From: Butyricicoccus faecihominis
GTDB lineage: Bacteria > Bacillota > Clostridia > Oscillospirales > Butyricicoccaceae
DNA: 64,000 nt
NCBI RefSeq assembly: GCF_024462775.1
Contig: NZ_JANGCE010000013.1
Span: 22,650 to 86,649 of the forward strand
Direction: 5' to 3'
The notes below the pieces were generated by a model. That model ran no database searches. It was not told the DNA's origin and was given only the letters and a program-made list of their open reading frames with translations. Of the stretch, positions 34,666-43,230 are shown one piece after another; position 1 is the stretch's first letter; every line of letters starts with the position of its first letter. A program made the translations under genes and the position numbers.

Positions 34666-35706
34666 TCATGCGCCGTGCGGCAAGCGGAAGGTGACGCGCC
34701 AGTCGCCCTCGATCATCGTGTCCGCGGTATACAGGCTGCCGGTCAGCTTGCAGGCGGGCAGATCGAGGTAGGATACGTCGTAGATAAATTCGCTGTACTG
34801 CGTATCATCGCCGTCCGTTTGATACATCAGGGTCATGGCCGGCGAAACCTCGGTTCCGTCCGGGGCGGTGAGCTGGAACCAGCCGTGGTTATCATGCGCA
34901 AGGCGGCCCGTGGTGGCGTACAGCGCGTGCAGCTTGCCGCCCCGGTAGCCAAGGGCGGAGAGGGAGAAAACGCTGTCCTCGCTCTGCCAGAGCGCCTCCT
35001 GCGGCTTTAAGAAATCGTAAGTGTCGGGGATGTCGACCGTGGCGTCCGGCGTGCTCGCGCCGTTCACATACTGCTGCTCGGTGGGCGGGTCGAGCGGTAC
35101 CTCGCCCAGTCCGTCTAAGATGACAACGTCAGTTTGCTCCCGCTGGCTGGTCAAGAGCTGGCGAACGGAAAAGGTGTACTTGCTTCCCCCAAATACTTCG
35201 CCGTCCATATTGGTGATCTCGATCAGGAAGGTCGCGGTCTTGGTCTCGTCATCGTATGCGACGAGCGAGCAGCCGCTCATCTGCCCGGTGCGCGCCGGAT
35301 AGTGCAGCGAATAGCTGTCGTACAGGTCGAGCGAACCGTTGAAGCGCTCGCCGGTCAGGTCTTGCATGGTGAGATACACGCCCGCGGTGTCGCCGCGCAC
35401 ATAGGCGGAAACGACCTCCATTTTAACGCCGCTTGATTCCGATACCTCGTTCACCGGCATGAAAAACTGCGCGGTCGCGGGGGAGAGGAGATAGAGCGTT
35501 TCGTATACGCCGGGCACATTCGCCGCCAGCGCGGGCGTGCCGCAGCCGATGACCAGCGCGGCCGCGGCTGCAATGGCGATCGTACGGCGCATCCTTCGCG
35601 CGGGGCGGTTTTTTTGCGCGCTATGCATTTTCGCGGCGGTGGCGGCGAGCAGTTCGCCCGCCGGGGCGATCTCCTCATTCATTTTGCGGTAGTGTTCTTG
35701 AAACAT
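34666..35706 (-). CDS. DUF4179-type anti-sigma factor
   Basis: 346 residues. A short cytoplasmic N-terminal region (1-40) would hold the sigma factor, followed by one membrane helix (about 41-62, TIAIAAAAALVIG) and an extracytoplasmic beta-rich DUF4179 region (about 63-175 and beyond). The gene overlaps the upstream sigma-factor gene by 32 bp. Pairing of DUF4179 proteins with ECF sigma factors is common in Firmicutes. The signal sensed is unknown. ATG with AAAGGAG upstream. Confidence 0.82.
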   Translation of the reverse strand: MFQEHYRKMNEEIAPAGELLAATAAKMHSAQKNRPARRMRRTIAIAAAAALVIGCGTPALAANVPGVYETLYLLSPATAQFFMPVNEVSESSGVKMEVVSAYVRGDTAGVYLTMQDLTGERFNGSLDLYDSYSLHYPARTGQMSGCSLVAYDDETKTATFLIEITNMDGEVFGGSKYTFSVRQLLTSQREQTDVVILDGLGEVPLDPPTEQQYVNGASTPDATVDIPDTYDFLKPQEALWQSEDSVFSLSALGYRGGKLHALYATTGRLAHDNHGWFQLTAPDGTEVSPAMTLMYQTDGDDTQYSEFIYDVSYLDLPACKLTGSLYTADTMIEGDWRVTFRLPHGA

Positions 35707-36172
35707 CCTCGGCGTCTCCTTTCAGAATATCACGTAGCTTATAGCGGGCGCGGGTGAGCCGCGTGCGCACGGTCGAGGGCTTTTCGCCAAGCATTCCCGC
35801 GATCTCTTCCGCGGAATATCCCTCGTAGTAAAATAAATGGATCACCGCGCGGTATTTGGCCGGCAGCTTGCCGAGCGCTTCGTCCAGCCCTTGGTTTTCC
35901 GGGTCGGTAAAAGCGATCTGATCGTCAAGCGGCGCAGCAAGCAGCAGCCGCGCGCGCAGGAAATGGCTTTTGGTACAGTTGATCGTCACGCGCAGCAGCC
36001 ACGCCTTTTCATGCGCCGCGCTTTCAAACTGCGGGCGCTTGCGCACCACGCGCAAAAACACCTCTTGAAAAATATCGTCCGCATCGCTCCGGGCGCGCGT
36101 TTGCGCGTACGCCAGCCGGTAGACCATATCGCCGTAGGCCTGAACGAGCTGTTCGGCGGTTTTGTTCTCCAA
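35675..36172 (-). CDS. ECF-subfamily RNA polymerase sigma factor
   Basis: About 165 residues. Region 2 (AYGDMVYRLAYAQTRARSDADDIFQEVFLRV) and region 4 (LPAKYRAVIHLFYYEGYSAEEIAGML, then VRTRLTRARYKLR) are both clear; the landmarks are DADDIFQEVFLRV and GYSAEEIAGML. The preferred start is TTG 36172, nine bases after AGGAGG; a longer GTG start at 36181 sits directly against the ribosome site. Co-transcribed with the DUF4179 anti-sigma factor. No self-promoter could be recognised because the upstream region holds a repeat element. Confidence 0.9.
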   Translation of the reverse strand: MENKTAEQLVQAYGDMVYRLAYAQTRARSDADDIFQEVFLRVVRKRPQFESAAHEKAWLLRVTINCTKSHFLRARLLLAAPLDDQIAFTDPENQGLDEALGKLPAKYRAVIHLFYYEGYSAEEIAGMLGEKPSTVRTRLTRARYKLRDILKGDAEDVSRTLPQNE

Positions 36173-36248
36173 TTCCCTCACCCTCCTTTCACCTGTAATA
36201 CTCTGTGAAACCACGATTCGCTACAACCGATAGAAAAAAGGCTGTAAA

Positions 36249-36417
36249 AAAACTGTTGCAAAATAGAAGAGTACCCAAATGTCATTCTGAACGAAGTGAA
36301 GAATCTCGCGCGAACGCGCGTTCCCAGCGTAACTTCCGCGCGTTGGCACGAGATTCTTCGTCGCTTCGCTCCTCAGAATGACAAAATTGGTAGCATTCTT
36401 CGCTTTGCAACAGTTTT
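36249..36417. mobile_element. MITE-like element, copy A
   Basis: 169 bp between terminal inverted repeats AAAACTGTTGCAAA (36249-36262) and TTTGCAACAGTTTT (36404-36417). Interior arms AATGTCATTCTGA and TCAGAATGACA and AGAATCTCG/CGAGATTCT fold back on each other. No ORF of its own. An inverted, shorter copy lies at 61680-61826, and identity extends about 15 bp beyond the left end (GGCTGTAAAAA). Confidence 0.8.
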
Positions 36418-36633
36418 CTATTCACCGATATAAGTAAAGCGGGGGCCGTGATAACCGTCGCGGTCGACCGTTTCGCTCCACATGGCGGCGGGACGGACCC
36501 ATAGGCCGCGCTCGCCGTACAGCGCGCGGTAGACCACCATGGGTTCCCTCGTCTCCGAATGCCGGGCAAGTCCCAGCACTTCGTATTCATTGCCCTTGAA
36601 GTGCCGGTACCGGCCGGGGCGGATATCCGTCAC
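36418..36633 (-). CDS. DUF1653 domain protein
   Basis: 71 residues: RPGRYRHFKGNEYEVLG, ARHSETREPMVVYRALYG and a WVRPAAMW segment match the small DUF1653 family, whose function is unknown. GTG start four bases after the start of the ridA stop codon, so it is translated with ridA. Its TAG stop abuts the right end of MITE copy A, so the last residues may have been altered by the insertion. Confidence 0.8.
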   Translation of the reverse strand: MTDIRPGRYRHFKGNEYEVLGLARHSETREPMVVYRALYGERGLWVRPAAMWSETVDRDGYHGPRFTYIGE

Positions 36634-36634
36634 G

Positions 36635-37021
36635 TCACACCTTAATCGCGATTACTTCGACCTCGACCTTGGCGCCGAGGGGAAGGGCCGCTACCTGCAC
36701 GCAGGAACGAGCCGGCGCCTTTTCCGGGAAGTACTGGGCGTAAACGCCGTTGAAAGCGGCGAAGTCGTTCATGTCCGCGAGGAAGCAGGTGGTTTTGATG
36801 ACGCGGTCCAAGCCGACGCCCGCCTGCGCGAGAACGACCTTCAGGTTGTACATCACCTGCGCGGTCTGCTCCTCAATGGTGGTCGCGACGATCTTGCCCA
36901 CCTTGGGATCGATCGGTACCTGACCGGAGGTGAACACCATGCCGCCGGCTTCGATCGCCTGCGAGTACGGGCCGACGGCTTCGGGAGCCATATCGGTGTA
37001 AATTACGTTTTTGATAGCCAT
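36635..37021 (-). CDS. ridA: RidA-family enamine/imine deaminase
   Basis: 128 residues. Hydrolyses reactive 2-aminoacrylate and other enamines released by PLP enzymes. Visible motifs are the N-terminal GPYSQAIEAGGMVFTSGQVP (core GPYSQAIEAG, TSGQVP), KTTCFLADMNDFAAFN and ARSCVQVAALPLGAKVEVE with the carboxylate-binding Arg. Full length. Ribosome site AAAAGGAGA. Precedes DUF1653 in a two-gene unit. Confidence 0.94.
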   Translation of the reverse strand: MAIKNVIYTDMAPEAVGPYSQAIEAGGMVFTSGQVPIDPKVGKIVATTIEEQTAQVMYNLKVVLAQAGVGLDRVIKTTCFLADMNDFAAFNGVYAQYFPEKAPARSCVQVAALPLGAKVEVEVIAIKV

Positions 37022-37058
37022 GGAAAAACAATCTCCTTTTGTAATAAAATTAACTGGA

Positions 37059-38885
37059 TTACTTTTTGCCGCCCTTGACCTTTTTCAGGCGCTCGGTGTT
37101 GGATAGGATCTTTTTGCGGATTCGCACCGATTGCGGCGTGATTTCAAGCAGCTCGTCGTCGCCGAGGAACTCAAGCGCGGCCTCGATCGACATCTGGCGC
37201 GGCGGGATCAGGCGCAGCGCGTCGTCCGAACCGGAGGCGCGGGTGTTCGTCAGCTGCTTTTTCTTGCAGATGTTCACGGCCATGTCCTCGCCCCTCGGGT
37301 TTTCGCCGATGACCATGCCTTCGTACACGGGCGTGCCCGCGCCGATGAACAGCGTGCCGCGCTCCTGCGCGTTATACAGGCCGTAGGTGATGGATTCGCC
37401 GGACTCAAACGCGATCAGCGAGCCGGTCGAGCGCTTGGACACATCGCCCTTGTACGGCTGATAGCTGTGGAAGACGGAGGACAGCACGCCTTCGCCCTTG
37501 GTATCGGTCAGGAATTCCGTGCGGTAGCCGAACAGGCCGCGCGCCGGAACCAGAAACTCCATACGCATACGGTCGGAGCCCTTGGGGTTCATCGAGATCA
37601 ATTCGCCCTTGCGGGAGCCCATCTTTTCCATGACCGAGCCGACCGCTTCCTGCGGTACGTCGGCAATCATGCGCTCGATCGGCTCGCACTTGACGCCGTC
37701 GATCTCGCGGAACAGCGCCTTGGGCGCGCCCACCTGAAATTCATAGCCTTCGCGGCGCAGGTTTTCGATCAGGATGGAAAGGTGCATCTCGCCGCGTCCG
37801 CATACGCGGAACGCGTCGGTCGTGTCGGTTTCGTTGACACGCAGCGAAACATCCTTCAAAAGCTCGCGGAACAGGCGCTCGCGCAGGTGGCGCGAGGTGA
37901 CGAACTTGCCTTCGCGTCCGGCGAAGGGGGAATCGTTGACCGAGAAGGTCATTTCGACCGTCGGCTCGGAGATCTTGACAAAGGGCAGCGGCTCCACGTG
38001 CTCGGGGTCGCACAGCGTTTCGCCGATCGTTACGTTCTCAATGCCGGAGAAGCAGACGATCTCGCCCGCGCGGGCTTCCTCGGCGGGCTGGCGCTGCAGG
38101 TCCTCGATCGTGTAAAGCGTGACGACCTTGGCGTTGTAGGGCTTGGTCGCGCCGTGGTAATCGCACACGGTGACGGTTTGTCCGACTTTCATCGAGCCGC
38201 GCTCGATACGGCCGATGCCGATACGGCCGACATATTCGTTGTAATCGATGGAGGAGACCAGCATCTGCGCCGGGCCGTCCGTATCGACCTGCGGGGCGGG
38301 GATGTGCTCAAGGATCTGCTCAAACAGGGGGGTCAGATCCTCGCCCTCCACGTTCGGGCTCATCGACGCCGTGCCCGCGCGGCCCGAGCAGTAGACGATG
38401 GGGCTGTCAAGCTGCTCGTCGGTCGCGTCGAGGTTCAGGAGCAGCTCGAGCACTTCGTCGCCGATCTCGTTCAGGCGCGCGTCCGGTCGGTCGATCTTGT
38501 TGACCGCGATGATGATTTTGTGGCCGAACTCCAGCGCCTTTTGCAGCACGAAGCGGGTCTGGGGCATCGGGCCCTCGGCCGCGTCCACTAGCAGAACGAC
38601 GCCGTCCACCATTTTTAGGATGCGTTCAACCTCGCCGGAAAAGTCGGCGTGGCCGGGGGTGTCTACAATATTGATCTTGACGTCCTTATAATGGACGGAG
38701 GTGTTTTTTGCTAAAATTGTGATGCCGCGCTCGCGTTCGATATCGCCCGAGTCCATCACGCGCTCTTCCACTACCTGATTCTCGCGGAACGCGCCTGCTT
38801 GCTTGAGCATTTGATCGACCAGCGTCGTCTTGCCGTGGTCAACGTGCGCAATGATCGCAATATTGCGCAGATCGTTTCTTACCAT
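37059..38885 (-). CDS. typA: Ribosome-associated translational GTPase TypA/BipA
   Basis: 608 residues. N-terminal GTPase domain with AHVDHGKTTLVDQML, RGITILAKNT, DTPGHADF and NKIDRPDAR, followed by domains related to EF-G II, III and V and a C-terminal domain ending in KKVKGGKK. TypA helps 50S assembly and growth under stress. Ribosome site AGGAGG. A TATAAT lies upstream on the minus strand (38923-38928) with a weak -35. Confidence 0.96.
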   Translation of the reverse strand: MVRNDLRNIAIIAHVDHGKTTLVDQMLKQAGAFRENQVVEERVMDSGDIERERGITILAKNTSVHYKDVKINIVDTPGHADFSGEVERILKMVDGVVLLVDAAEGPMPQTRFVLQKALEFGHKIIIAVNKIDRPDARLNEIGDEVLELLLNLDATDEQLDSPIVYCSGRAGTASMSPNVEGEDLTPLFEQILEHIPAPQVDTDGPAQMLVSSIDYNEYVGRIGIGRIERGSMKVGQTVTVCDYHGATKPYNAKVVTLYTIEDLQRQPAEEARAGEIVCFSGIENVTIGETLCDPEHVEPLPFVKISEPTVEMTFSVNDSPFAGREGKFVTSRHLRERLFRELLKDVSLRVNETDTTDAFRVCGRGEMHLSILIENLRREGYEFQVGAPKALFREIDGVKCEPIERMIADVPQEAVGSVMEKMGSRKGELISMNPKGSDRMRMEFLVPARGLFGYRTEFLTDTKGEGVLSSVFHSYQPYKGDVSKRSTGSLIAFESGESITYGLYNAQERGTLFIGAGTPVYEGMVIGENPRGEDMAVNICKKKQLTNTRASGSDDALRLIPPRQMSIEAALEFLGDDELLEITPQSVRIRKKILSNTERLKKVKGGKK

Positions 38886-39026
38886 ATGAACCTCCTGATT
38901 TGGTCATTTTCCTACGGTTATTATTATACTTTTTTTTGCGGCCTATTTCCAGCTATTTAATGTTCAAAAAACCGGCTCGCAGCGGGGTGAAAACTGTGTG
39001 AATTTGCGGATTATCGTGTTTTTGTG

Positions 39027-39566
39027 TCACAGCACGATCTGTGCGGCGCCGAGGACCAGCATCAGCAGGCCGGAAAGACGGTTCAATCGCTTTCCGCTGA
39101 CGAGCAGGCCGGCCCGCAGGCCAAGCGCGTTGCCAAGGCCGACGGTCAGAACGCTGGCCGCGCCGACGGCGACCCCGGCCCAAACCGGCGGCACGCCGGC
39201 AAGCCCCGCGCCGAACGAAAGGCCGATGCAGTTGGCCGCGAGCGCCGCGCCGAGCAGAACGGCGTCGCGTATCGACAGGCGGCCCCGCGCCGCGCCTTCC
39301 TCCGGCGTTTCCGGCTCGGGCTCCAGCATGGCGCGCACGCCGAGCGCGATGATCAGTAAGCCGCCCAGCACGTGCGTCAACCGTCCCCAGCCGAGCAGGA
39401 ACGAGGCCGCGCCGCAGCACAGAAACGTCGCCACGGCGGAAAACAGGCCGATCAATATGTTGCAGCCCAGTGTGATGCGCCGATTTTGTATGCCAAAGGA
39501 CATACCGAGAAACAGGTTATCAAGGTTTGCCGAGATGCTCAGCAGAAGCGCTGATAGGATCTCCAT
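39027..39566 (-). CDS. MntP/YtaF-like membrane protein
   Basis: 179 residues with six predicted helices arranged as two repeats. The first repeat has SANLDNLFLGMSFG, the second AANCIGLSFGAGL; MntP manganese exporters have an acidic residue at both places, while YtaF sporulation proteins have NxDN in the first. The absence of the second Asp argues for a YtaF-like member. Ribosome site GGGAGG. Monocistronic. Function not certain. Confidence 0.7.
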   Translation of the reverse strand: MEILSALLLSISANLDNLFLGMSFGIQNRRITLGCNILIGLFSAVATFLCCGAASFLLGWGRLTHVLGGLLIIALGVRAMLEPEPETPEEGAARGRLSIRDAVLLGAALAANCIGLSFGAGLAGVPPVWAGVAVGAASVLTVGLGNALGLRAGLLVSGKRLNRLSGLLMLVLGAAQIVL

Positions 39567-39640
39567 AGTTTTTCCTCCCGAATTGCATGCTATTCCAAAC
39601 TATGGCGGCGGGAGAAAAAGCGTGCGGCGGGGGAAAGCAA

Positions 39641-39664
39641 AAACCGTCTCGAATGAGACGGTTT
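39641..39664 (-). terminator. Terminator after tRNA-Gln
   Basis: AAACCGTCTC, GAAT loop, GAGACGGTTT, followed on the minus strand by a T-run. Confidence 0.8.
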
Positions 39665-39670
39665 CATCTT

Positions 39671-39744
39671 TGGCAGCCGGAGAAGGATTCGAACCCTCAC
39701 AAACAGAGTCAGAGTCTGTCGTGCTACCTTTACACAATCCGGCT
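39671..39744 (-). tRNA. tRNA-Gln (anticodon CTG)
   Basis: Acceptor arms AGCCGGA and TCCGGCT pair fully; CCA is encoded. The anticodon stem ACAGA/TCTGT encloses loop CTCTGAC with anticodon CTG, and the T-loop region GGTTCGAATCC is standard. Reads CAG codons. Has its own promoter and terminator. Confidence 0.95.
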
Positions 39745-39775
39745 ATATCAACTTTTTTGCTAAACTGCAAGAGTT

Positions 39776-39805
39776 ATTATACAGTATACTCTGCCAGAAA
39801 GTCAA
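39776..39805 (-). promoter_or_regulatory. Promoter of tRNA-Gln
   Basis: Minus strand TTGACT (39805-39800), 18 bp, TATAAT (39781-39776). Confidence 0.75.
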
Positions 39806-39953
39806 GGGTTTTATTCGGGAAATCGGAAAAATTTTAAAAAGTTTGCTATCGCGCCCTGCATTGGGCGGGCGGTCCAGCGACCGACGTGCGCGATGGGGGC
39901 ATGTTTGCCCCTGTCCGCGCATAAGATTTACCGTGTGAAAGGAGGCGGTGCGC

Positions 39954-40718
39954 ATGACGGGCAGAAGGCCGGTGCGTAAGCATGGCGGAGGTGGCGGCAA
40001 GGGTCTGCTGATCTGCATGCTGCTCATTATTGGCTTATTTGTGCTGAAATATGCCGATACGCCATTTGCGCGTTCTGCGCGGGAAAAAGCGGCGGAGGTA
40101 TTCGGCGGTTTTGGGATGGAGCACGTGCTGGCGGCGCTGGGCGGCGCGGAGAAGGACGAGGGTGCTGAAAACGTGTTTTCCGCCCAGACCGGCGCCGATA
40201 CGGGGGCGGGCAAAACGGATAAAACCGACAAAGCGGATTACGCGGCGTCCTCCGGCGGCGCGGACGACATTTTGGGGCGGGAACAGACCCTGTTTCCCGA
40301 CACTGTGGATGAAACGGTGTATCCCATGAAGTTCGAGCACAAGCAGCCGGCGGACGGCACGCTTACCTCGTCCTTCGGCAGCCGGCTCAGCCCGATCACG
40401 GGACAGCCCGGCTTCCATTACGGGCTGGATATCGCGGCGGACGAAGGCGTGCCGATCGGCGCGTTCGCGGACGGCACGGTGCGCGAGGTGGGCGAATCGA
40501 GCTACGGCAAGTATTTGATCATGGACCACGCGGACGGCTTTTCCACGCTCTACGCCCATTGCAGCAGCATTTCCGCCAAGGTGGGCGATACGTTTACCTG
40601 CGGGCAGGAGATCGCCCGTGTCGGGCAGACCGGCAACGCGACCGGCCCGCACCTGCATTTGGAGCTTTGGAAGGATGGGGCCGCGCTTGACCCGACGAGC
40701 TACCTGACCGCCGCGTGA
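39954..40718 (+). CDS. spoIVFA: SpoIVFA-like membrane protein with M23 (LytM) domain
   Basis: 254 residues: basic N terminus, one membrane helix (about 17-33), a low-complexity linker (60-105) and a C-terminal M23 domain with GSRLSPITGQPGFHYGLDIA and GPHLHLELW; the zinc ligands H..D and HxH are present. Position directly before a SpoIVFB-like protease, with a GTGA overlap, points to SpoIVFA, which in Bacillus restrains SpoIVFB during pro-sigma-K activation. A general M23 peptidase is the alternative. ATG 39954 follows AAAGGAGG. Confidence 0.8.
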   Translation: MTGRRPVRKHGGGGGKGLLICMLLIIGLFVLKYADTPFARSAREKAAEVFGGFGMEHVLAALGGAEKDEGAENVFSAQTGADTGAGKTDKTDKADYAASSGGADDILGREQTLFPDTVDETVYPMKFEHKQPADGTLTSSFGSRLSPITGQPGFHYGLDIAADEGVPIGAFADGTVREVGESSYGKYLIMDHADGFSTLYAHCSSISAKVGDTFTCGQEIARVGQTGNATGPHLHLELWKDGAALDPTSYLTAA

Positions 40719-41278
40719 GACTGGGCCGTTTGGAGGTGCGCGACGGTTTTTTCGTCACGCTGGCGGCCCTGCACTTGGCCGACGGGGCGGGCGTGCTGCC
40801 GCTGTTCCTGCTGGCCGCCGCGCTGCACGAATTGGGGCACGCGCTGACGCTGTACCTTGCGGGCGGCCGTCTGGACCGGCTGACGCTCACCGCCTGCGGC
40901 GCGGTGATGCGCTGCCGCTTGCCCGAGGGGCGCTGCGCCCGCGCGGCGATTTGTTTGGCGGGGCCGGCGGCAAGCTTTCTGCTCGCGGCAGCGGCCATGG
41001 CGGCGGGGGCGTATGTGCTCGCGGGCGCAAGCGTGCTGCTGGGCCTGTTCAATCTGCTGCCCATGCCGCCGCTGGACGGCGGTATGGCGCTGGCGCATCT
41101 GCTGGACGGAAGGCTGCCGCGCGCGCGGCGCGGCATCGCGCTGGCCGCCGCGTTGGCGGTGCTCGCGCTCGGCCTTGGTCTGGCGCGAATTGGCGGCGGC
41201 GTTTGGCTGCTGCTCATCGGTATCGCCGTGTCCGTACAGGCGGGGAAAAGCCTTGCCAAAAGGCCGGTGCCGGTGTAA
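40715..41278 (+). CDS. spoIVFB: SpoIVFB-type site-2 membrane metalloprotease
   Basis: 187-residue M50 intramembrane protease. Zinc motif HELGH (in LHELGHALTLY) and the second-site LLPMPPLDGG with the third ligand Asp. In Bacillus SpoIVFB cleaves pro-sigma-K in the mother cell. GTG start overlaps the spoIVFA stop. Truncated relative to Bacillus SpoIVFB, lacking an obvious C-terminal CBS domain, which is common in clostridial forms. Confidence 0.88.
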   Translation: MRLGRLEVRDGFFVTLAALHLADGAGVLPLFLLAAALHELGHALTLYLAGGRLDRLTLTACGAVMRCRLPEGRCARAAICLAGPAASFLLAAAAMAAGAYVLAGASVLLGLFNLLPMPPLDGGMALAHLLDGRLPRARRGIALAAALAVLALGLGLARIGGGVWLLLIGIAVSVQAGKSLAKRPVPV

Positions 41279-41319
41279 AATAGAAATAACAACATAAAAC
41301 AGACGGGATCGGAGGATTC

Positions 41320-41802
41320 ATGTTTCGGATCGGCGACAAGATCGTACATCCCCTGCACGGCGCGGGCGTCATTGAGGACATCGTCGAACGCACGATCGAC
41401 GGTGAAAAGGCGCAGTATTATGCCCTGAAGCTGCCGCTGGACAATGTCGTGCTGTTTTTGCCCGTCAACAACAGCGAACAGCTGGGCATACGCCCGGTTT
41501 GTTCCAAACAGGAAGCGACGCGGCTGCTGTCCCAGCTGGAGGCCCTTGCGCGCAGCGAGGACAAGGGCTGGAACCAGCGTTACCGCGAAAATATGCTGCG
41601 CATCCGTTCGGGCGATCTGCTCGAAGTGGGGCAGGTTGTCAAAAATCTGGCCGAGCGCGAGCGGGAACGCGGCCTGTCCACGGGCGAAAAGAAAATGCTC
41701 GCTTCATCGAGGCAGATCATCGTGTCCGAGGTCGCGTTCGCGCTGAACAAGACCCCGGAGGAAGCCGGGCAGCTGATCAATGAAAAACTTTGCATTCCAT
41801 AA
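41320..41802 (+). CDS. CarD-family transcription factor
   Basis: 160 residues. N-terminal RNA-polymerase-interacting (Tudor-like) domain FRIGDKIVHPLHGAGVIEDI, then an alpha-helical DNA-binding C-terminal part (RENMLRIRSGDLLEVGQVVKNLAERE). CarD/CdnL proteins stabilise open promoter complexes. It precedes ispD-ispF, a common order in clostridia. Ribosome site GGAGG. Confidence 0.92.
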   Translation: MFRIGDKIVHPLHGAGVIEDIVERTIDGEKAQYYALKLPLDNVVLFLPVNNSEQLGIRPVCSKQEATRLLSQLEALARSEDKGWNQRYRENMLRIRSGDLLEVGQVVKNLAERERERGLSTGEKKMLASSRQIIVSEVAFALNKTPEEAGQLINEKLCIP

Positions 41803-41822
41803 CGAGTAAAAGATAGTAAAGG

Positions 41823-41857
41823 GGGCTTTGCATGTTCGTGGTGCAGAGCCCTTTTTG
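41823..41857 (+). terminator. Terminator between the CarD-family gene and ispD
   Basis: GGGCTTTGCA, loop, TGCAGAGCCC with one wobble pair, then TTTTT. Confidence 0.75.
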
Positions 41858-41870
41858 ACGGAGGTACAAG

Positions 41871-42587
41871 ATGTTTGGAAAACGAAAAAAACGGGCGCAG
41901 CCGCAGGTGTGCGCGGTAATCGTGGCGGCGGGTTCATCCAGCCGGATGGGCGGCGAAAATAAGCTGCTGCTCGATTTGGGCGGCATACCGGTGCTGGCGC
42001 ACACGCTTTTGGCCTTTCAAAACTGCGCGGCGGTGGCCAGCATCGTGCTGGTCTGCCGCGAGCAGGATATCGTGCCTTACAGCGAGCTGGCGCGCGGCTT
42101 CGGCGTGGACAAGCTGTCCACCGTGCTGCGCGGCGGGGACAGCCGCACCTCGTCCACGCTGGCCGGCGTGGCAAACTGCCCGGAGGGCACCGAGCTGGTG
42201 GCGGTGCACGACGGCGCGCGCCCGCTGGTGTCGGACCGCGTCATCACGCTTGCGGTAGAGGCGGCCGCCGCTTGCGGCGGCGCGGCGCCGGTGGTCCCGA
42301 TGAAGGACAGCGTCAAACGCATCCGGGACGGCTTCATCGAGGCCGACGTACCGCGCGAGCATATCTGCGCCGCGCAAACGCCGCAGGTATTCCGCCGCGA
42401 GCTGTTGGAGCGCGCGCTGAACACAGCCGCCCGCGAGGGGCGGATCTATACCGACGATTGCGCCGCGGTGGAGGCGCTCGGCGCGCAGGTGCGCGCGACC
42501 GAGGGCGACTATGACAACATCAAGATTACCACGCCGGAGGACCTGCTCCTTGCCGAGGCGCTGCTTGAAGGGAGGGACGTCCTGTGA
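41871..42587 (+). CDS. ispD: 2-C-methyl-D-erythritol 4-phosphate cytidylyltransferase
   Basis: Third step of the MEP isoprenoid pathway. The 238-residue protein has the nucleotide-binding start [32 protein letters not shown] for cytidine and metal binding, and the C-terminal [14 protein letters not shown]. Ribosome site GGAGG. Its stop overlaps the ispF GTG (GTGA). Confidence 0.95.
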   Translation: MFGKRKKRAQPQVCAVIVAAGSSSRMGGENKLLLDLGGIPVLAHTLLAFQNCAAVASIVLVCREQDIVPYSELARGFGVDKLSTVLRGGDSRTSSTLAGVANCPEGTELVAVHDGARPLVSDRVITLAVEAAAACGGAAPVVPMKDSVKRIRDGFIEADVPREHICAAQTPQVFRRELLERALNTAAREGRIYTDDCAAVEALGAQVRATEGDYDNIKITTPEDLLLAEALLEGRDVL

Positions 42588-43054
42588 GGATCGGACATGG
42601 TTACGATGTGCACCGGCTGGTATCCGGCCGCGCGCTTGTGATGGGCGGCGTGCAGATTCCGTACGAAAAGGGCTTGCTCGGCCATTCGGACGCCGATGTG
42701 CTGACCCATGCGGTGATGGACGCGCTGCTCGGCGCGCTCGCGCTGGGCGATATCGGCAAGCATTTTCCCGATACGGACGAGCGTTACCGCGGGGCGGACA
42801 GCATCGCGCTGCTGCGCCGGGTTGCCGCCATGCTGAACGAGCGCGGCTGCCGCTTAGGCAATCTGGACGTCACCGTGCTGGCGCAGGCGCCCAAGCTGGC
42901 CCCCCACATCGGGCAGATGCGGCAGAACCTTGCCGCCGCGCTCGGCTGTGACGTGTCGCGCATATCGGTCAAGGCGACCACCGAGGAGGGGCTGGGCTTT
43001 ACCGGCGCGAAGGAAGGCATCGCGGCGCATTGCGTGTGCCTGCTGGAAGAATAA
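42584..43054 (+). CDS. ispF: 2-C-methyl-D-erythritol 2,4-cyclodiphosphate synthase
   Basis: Fifth step of the MEP pathway. The 156-residue trimeric enzyme begins [11 protein letters not shown] with the zinc ligands (D, H), then [23 protein letters not shown] and [16 protein letters not shown] start coupled to ispD. Confidence 0.96.
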   Translation: MRIGHGYDVHRLVSGRALVMGGVQIPYEKGLLGHSDADVLTHAVMDALLGALALGDIGKHFPDTDERYRGADSIALLRRVAAMLNERGCRLGNLDVTVLAQAPKLAPHIGQMRQNLAAALGCDVSRISVKATTEEGLGFTGAKEGIAAHCVCLLEE

Positions 43055-43119
43055 ACGCCGTGGCGGCGCTTGCCATGGACCGCTGCGCGGGTTATTTATG
43101 GGCCTTTCCATAAATTGTG

Positions 43120-43148
43120 TTGAAATTTGGAACGATGTATTATATGAT
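43120..43148 (+). promoter_or_regulatory. Promoter of the FIST-EAL gene
   Basis: TTGAAA (43120-43125), 17 bp, TATGAT (43143-43148). Confidence 0.65.
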
Positions 43149-43230
43149 ACAAATATACAGGATACGTGCAGCGCGACGCGTTCGCGTGCCGTTTTCTGAG
43201 ACACATTGACGGCGCGGAAAGGATCTCTAC

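Noticed and set aside
36282..36590. 102-codon minus-strand frame running through MITE copy A
   Set aside because: Half of it is the repeat itself; the real DUF1653 frame on the same strand has a recognisable domain.
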